Shown here one piece after another: positions 33,310 to 35,647 of a stretch of DNA of 35,647 bases. This stretch comes from Mycoplasmatota bacterium (GTDB lineage Bacteria > Bacillota_I > Bacilli_A > Izemoplasmatales > Hujiaoplasmataceae). Under the pieces are notes generated by a model, which made no database searches, was not told the origin of the DNA, and worked only from the letters and a program-made list of their open reading frames with translations. The stretch lies in assembly GCA_016342455.1 (NCBI GenBank), contig JAEIOE010000020.1, positions 1 to 35,647 of the forward strand, in the 5' to 3' direction. Position 1 is the first letter of the stretch, and each line of letters opens with the position of its first letter. Both the position numbers and the translations under genes were made by a program.

Positions 33310-34626
33310 ATGAAAAATCATGAATATGTAACAATCGATAAGATTATAGATTTAGTAAAGAGCGATATGCATATTGTAGTTGGTTCTGCGGCAGCTGAAC
33401 CACAAGAATTTATGACTCATCTACACAAAGCGGCACACCGCGTGAACAATGTAACAATTGACAATTGTTTGCCTTTTGCGAATGCTGAATTTTTTATAGA
33501 TGAGCAGTATAGAGACTCATTCTTTTTAGATGGATGGTTTTATACACCTGTTTTAAGAAAAGCCCACAAACATGGAAATATATCGTTTATTCCGAACAAT
33601 TTACATTTTGCCGGAAAGAAACGCTTAGATTATAAAAAAGTTGACATCTTTATCACGGCGGCTACACCGCCTGATAAGCATGGCTTTATTTCACTGTCAC
33701 TATCTAACATATATGAAAAAGAAATCCTTGAGCAAGCGGATATCGTTGTGATAGAAGTAAATGAAAACTTCCCAACTACTTATGGAGATATGGAAGTTAG
33801 TGTGAATGATATTGACTACTTAGTAAAAACAAATTATGAACCACCAACAATTCCAAATCTAGAACCAAATGAAAAAGATATAAAAATCGGTAGTTTCATC
33901 GCTGAAAAAATCAACGATGGTGATTGTATTCAATTAGGTATTGGTGGAGTTCCAAATGCAGTTGCGAAAGCTTTATTCAATAAGAAGGACTTAGGTATCC
34001 ATACAGAAATGTTTACGAGTGGTATGGTTGACTTAATGAAAGCTGGCGTAATTAATGGCAAAAAGAAGACACTTCATAAAGGTAAGGTAGTTTGCTGCTT
34101 TGCTTTAGGAACAAAAGAAATGTACGAATATATTGATCAAAATCCTGCTGTATCATTACTGAGAGGAAATTATGTTAATGACCCTTATGTAATTGGTCAA
34201 AATGATAACCAAGTTTCTATTAATGCAACCATTGAAGTAGATTTAACAGGACAATGCTGCTCTGAGTCTATTGGAACGAAACATATATCTGGTACTGGCG
34301 GACAAAGTGATACTGCAATTGGTGCATTAAATGCTAAAAATGGTAGATCATTTATCAGTCTATATTCAACTGCTATGGTTAGAAATCCAGAAACAGGAGA
34401 AAAAGAGGAAGTTTCAAAGATTGTTTCAACATTGAAAAGAGGAGCTGCAGTATCCCTATCTAGAAATGATGTGGATTATGTAGTGACTGAATACGGTATT
34501 GTCAATTTAAGAGGAACAAACATTAGAGAAAGAGTTAAATTATTAATATCGATTGCTCATCCTAATTTTAGAAAACAATTAATGGAAGAAGCAGTGAAAG
34601 AAGGCTTTATTAATGAGCATTTTTAA
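33310..34626 (+). CDS. Acetyl-CoA hydrolase/CoA-transferase family enzyme
   Basis: The 438-residue enzyme matches the acetyl-CoA hydrolase/transferase family, such as 4-hydroxybutyrate or butyrate:acetate CoA-transferases. The catalytic Glu is Glu233 in GIHTEMFTSGMVDL. Other marks are IQLGIGGVPNAVA, ISGTGGQSDTAIGALNA and a C-terminal VVTEYGIVNLRG. It should move CoA between acetyl-CoA or a similar donor and a carboxylic acid, either activating the imported acid or releasing an end product. AGGAGG precedes the ATG. The 3' end overlaps the hydrolase gene by 14 bases. Substrate is not determinable here. Confidence 0.9.
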   Translation: MKNHEYVTIDKIIDLVKSDMHIVVGSAAAEPQEFMTHLHKAAHRVNNVTIDNCLPFANAEFFIDEQYRDSFFLDGWFYTPVLRKAHKHGNISFIPNNLHFAGKKRLDYKKVDIFITAATPPDKHGFISLSLSNIYEKEILEQADIVVIEVNENFPTTYGDMEVSVNDIDYLVKTNYEPPTIPNLEPNEKDIKIGSFIAEKINDGDCIQLGIGGVPNAVAKALFNKKDLGIHTEMFTSGMVDLMKAGVINGKKKTLHKGKVVCCFALGTKEMYEYIDQNPAVSLLRGNYVNDPYVIGQNDNQVSINATIEVDLTGQCCSESIGTKHISGTGGQSDTAIGALNAKNGRSFISLYSTAMVRNPETGEKEEVSKIVSTLKRGAAVSLSRNDVDYVVTEYGIVNLRGTNIRERVKLLISIAHPNFRKQLMEEAVKEGFINEHF

Positions 34627-35440
34627 GATTAATGGTAAAGAAATATTCTATGAATTAGATGGTGATGCTTCTAAACCGAAATTGGCTATTTTAAATGGAA
34701 TAATGATGTCTACAAGATCTTGGGTTCCTTTTATGAATACCTTGAAAGAAAACTTTCAAGTATTGAGAATGGATTTCTTTGATCAAGGTCAATCAACAAA
34801 ACTACCAGGTGAGACTTATACACATGATTTACAAATAGATACTTTAAAAGCTTTATTTGATTATTTAAAGATAGATAAGATTAATATAGTGGGTATATCT
34901 TACGGTGGAAATGCAGCACTTGCATTTGCTTGTAAGTATCAAAACTATGTTAACAGGTTAATGTTATTTAATTCTACAGCTTATACAACCGCTTGGTTAA
35001 AAGATATTGGAGATGGCTGGAATTTAGCAGGTAGAACAAGAAACGGATCCCTATATTATAAAATAGCGATTCCAGTAATCTATTCAGAAACGTATTATCA
35101 AGAAAAGATTGAATGGATGAGAGCGAGAGAAAAGGTATTAACGCCAATCTTCTCTAATCCTACATTCTTAGATGCGATGGAAAGATTAACTGTTTCAGCT
35201 GAAGCATATGATGTAAGAGCATTGTTAAAAGACTTAACATTACCTGTTATGATCATTTCAGCGGAACAAGACACCTTAACTCCAGTAATGGACCAAAAGT
35301 ATTTAAGTGAAAATATAAAAAATGCTCATTGGATCAAACTTCCAGGAGTAGGTCATGCATCTATGTATGAAAATCCACTGATATTTACAAGTTTAATTAC
35401 AGGGTTCTTTTTAGTAAAGGATACAGACTATATAATATAG
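34613..35440 (+). CDS. Alpha/beta hydrolase
   Basis: The 275-residue protein has the alpha/beta-hydrolase triad: Ser96 in the GISYGG elbow, Asp220 in AEQDTLTP and His248 in GVGHASM. The oxyanion-hole region is LNGIMMS, with Asn where His-Gly is usual. There is no signal peptide, so it is cytoplasmic. It starts inside the CoA-transferase gene, 14 bases before its stop, and should be co-translated. It could be a thioesterase, ester hydrolase or C-C hydrolase of the same pathway. It is the last gene before a terminator. Confidence 0.88.
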   Translation: MSIFKINGKEIFYELDGDASKPKLAILNGIMMSTRSWVPFMNTLKENFQVLRMDFFDQGQSTKLPGETYTHDLQIDTLKALFDYLKIDKINIVGISYGGNAALAFACKYQNYVNRLMLFNSTAYTTAWLKDIGDGWNLAGRTRNGSLYYKIAIPVIYSETYYQEKIEWMRAREKVLTPIFSNPTFLDAMERLTVSAEAYDVRALLKDLTLPVMIISAEQDTLTPVMDQKYLSENIKNAHWIKLPGVGHASMYENPLIFTSLITGFFLVKDTDYII

Positions 35441-35531
35441 ATAAATAAAGATAGAGACAAAACATAAGATAAAAGGCAATACATCAATCTTCCTAGTTTT
35501 TATAAAATCCTATTGTTTAAGAATGTAAAAG

Positions 35532-35563
35532 AGGAGCGTTTTGCGATAAACGCCTCCTTTTTT
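35532..35563. terminator. Terminator of the thiolase-Liv operon
   Basis: The arms AGGAGCGTTT and AAACGCCTCCT form about ten pairs with one bulged C around the loop TGCGAT, followed by six T. An A run on the left side could make it act in both directions. Confidence 0.75.
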
Positions 35564-35584
35564 ATAAAAAAAATAGCTGTGTTC

Positions 35585-35647
35585 AAGCAAAGTACTGATT
35601 TAATGTAGGATACGGTTTATAAATATCAACCGGAAATGGTTTTTTGG
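35585..35647 (-). CDS. Possible C-terminus of a minus-strand gene, cut by the window edge
   Basis: On the minus strand a frame open from the window edge encodes KKPFPVDIYKPYPTLNQYFA, then TGA at 35585-35587, just ahead of the terminator hairpin. Composition and position are gene-like but only 20 codons are visible; no family is recognised. Confidence 0.35.

Noticed and set aside
1-35647. UGA-as-Trp mycoplasma genetic code
   Set aside because: Several genes end in TGA at family-typical lengths and Trp in conserved motifs is encoded by TGG.

Overview
The window is AT-rich DNA from a low-GC Gram-positive-type bacterium. Shine-Dalgarno sites are AGGAGG or GGTGAT, sigma-A-like promoters are recognisable, two exported proteins carry lipoprotein signal peptides, TGA acts as a stop (for example at 1790-1792 and 6008-6010) and Trp is read from TGG. 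YhaM, a DUF1146 protein, type I pullulanase and PrsA-like foldase features fit Bacillota or a standard-code Mycoplasmatota relative (Acholeplasma/Izemoplasma/Haloplasma-like). No sortase motif is seen on the giant surface protein. The lineage is inferred, not proven. I see no rRNA, tRNA, transposase or CRISPR array.

Layout. (1) 65-2638: an ApbE lipoprotein faces away from a NusG-domain-II protein plus a DUF1146 membrane protein, followed by a convergent YigZ/IMPACT protein. (2) 2749-6941: a housekeeping run of cca, pulA and yhaM, closed by a strong terminator. (3) 6990-10322, minus strand: a 1110-aa membrane-anchored PrsA/parvulin-like foldase with a bacterial Ig-like insertion. (4) 10498-23515: a surface-matrix operon led by a sigma-A promoter and a cyclic-di-GMP-I (GEMM-I) riboswitch with an intrinsic terminator. 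It encodes a 21-codon leader ORF, a TasA/camelysin-like secreted protein, a 2515-aa beta-rich secreted protein with GLUG-like repeats, a dCache-HAMP-GGDEF-EAL protein (degenerate cyclase, intact phosphodiesterase residues) and a second, more degenerate GGDEF-EAL membrane protein. (5) 23554-35440: a divergent TetR regulator and a ten-gene operon: thiolase, SDR reductase, KAS III-like enzyme, a complete Liv-type ABC importer (two permeases, two ATPases, a lipoprotein binding protein), a CoA-transferase and an alpha/beta hydrolase.

How it works together (inference). In region 4 the 3' strand of aptamer stem P1 is also the 5' strand of the terminator, so c-di-GMP should turn the operon on. The operon then makes matrix proteins and also a phosphodiesterase that would remove the inducer, giving a self-limiting matrix circuit. 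The nearby large foldase is a plausible helper for the giant secreted proteins. In region 5 an acyl-CoA-sensing-type TetR regulator probably controls uptake of a small carboxylic or amino acid and its activation and C-C bond chemistry as CoA thioesters. The substrate is unknown. The two most novel items are the riboswitch-phosphodiesterase-matrix operon, including a shared ~68-residue beta module present three times in its two secreted proteins, and the Liv/thiolase/KAS-III/CoA-transferase operon.
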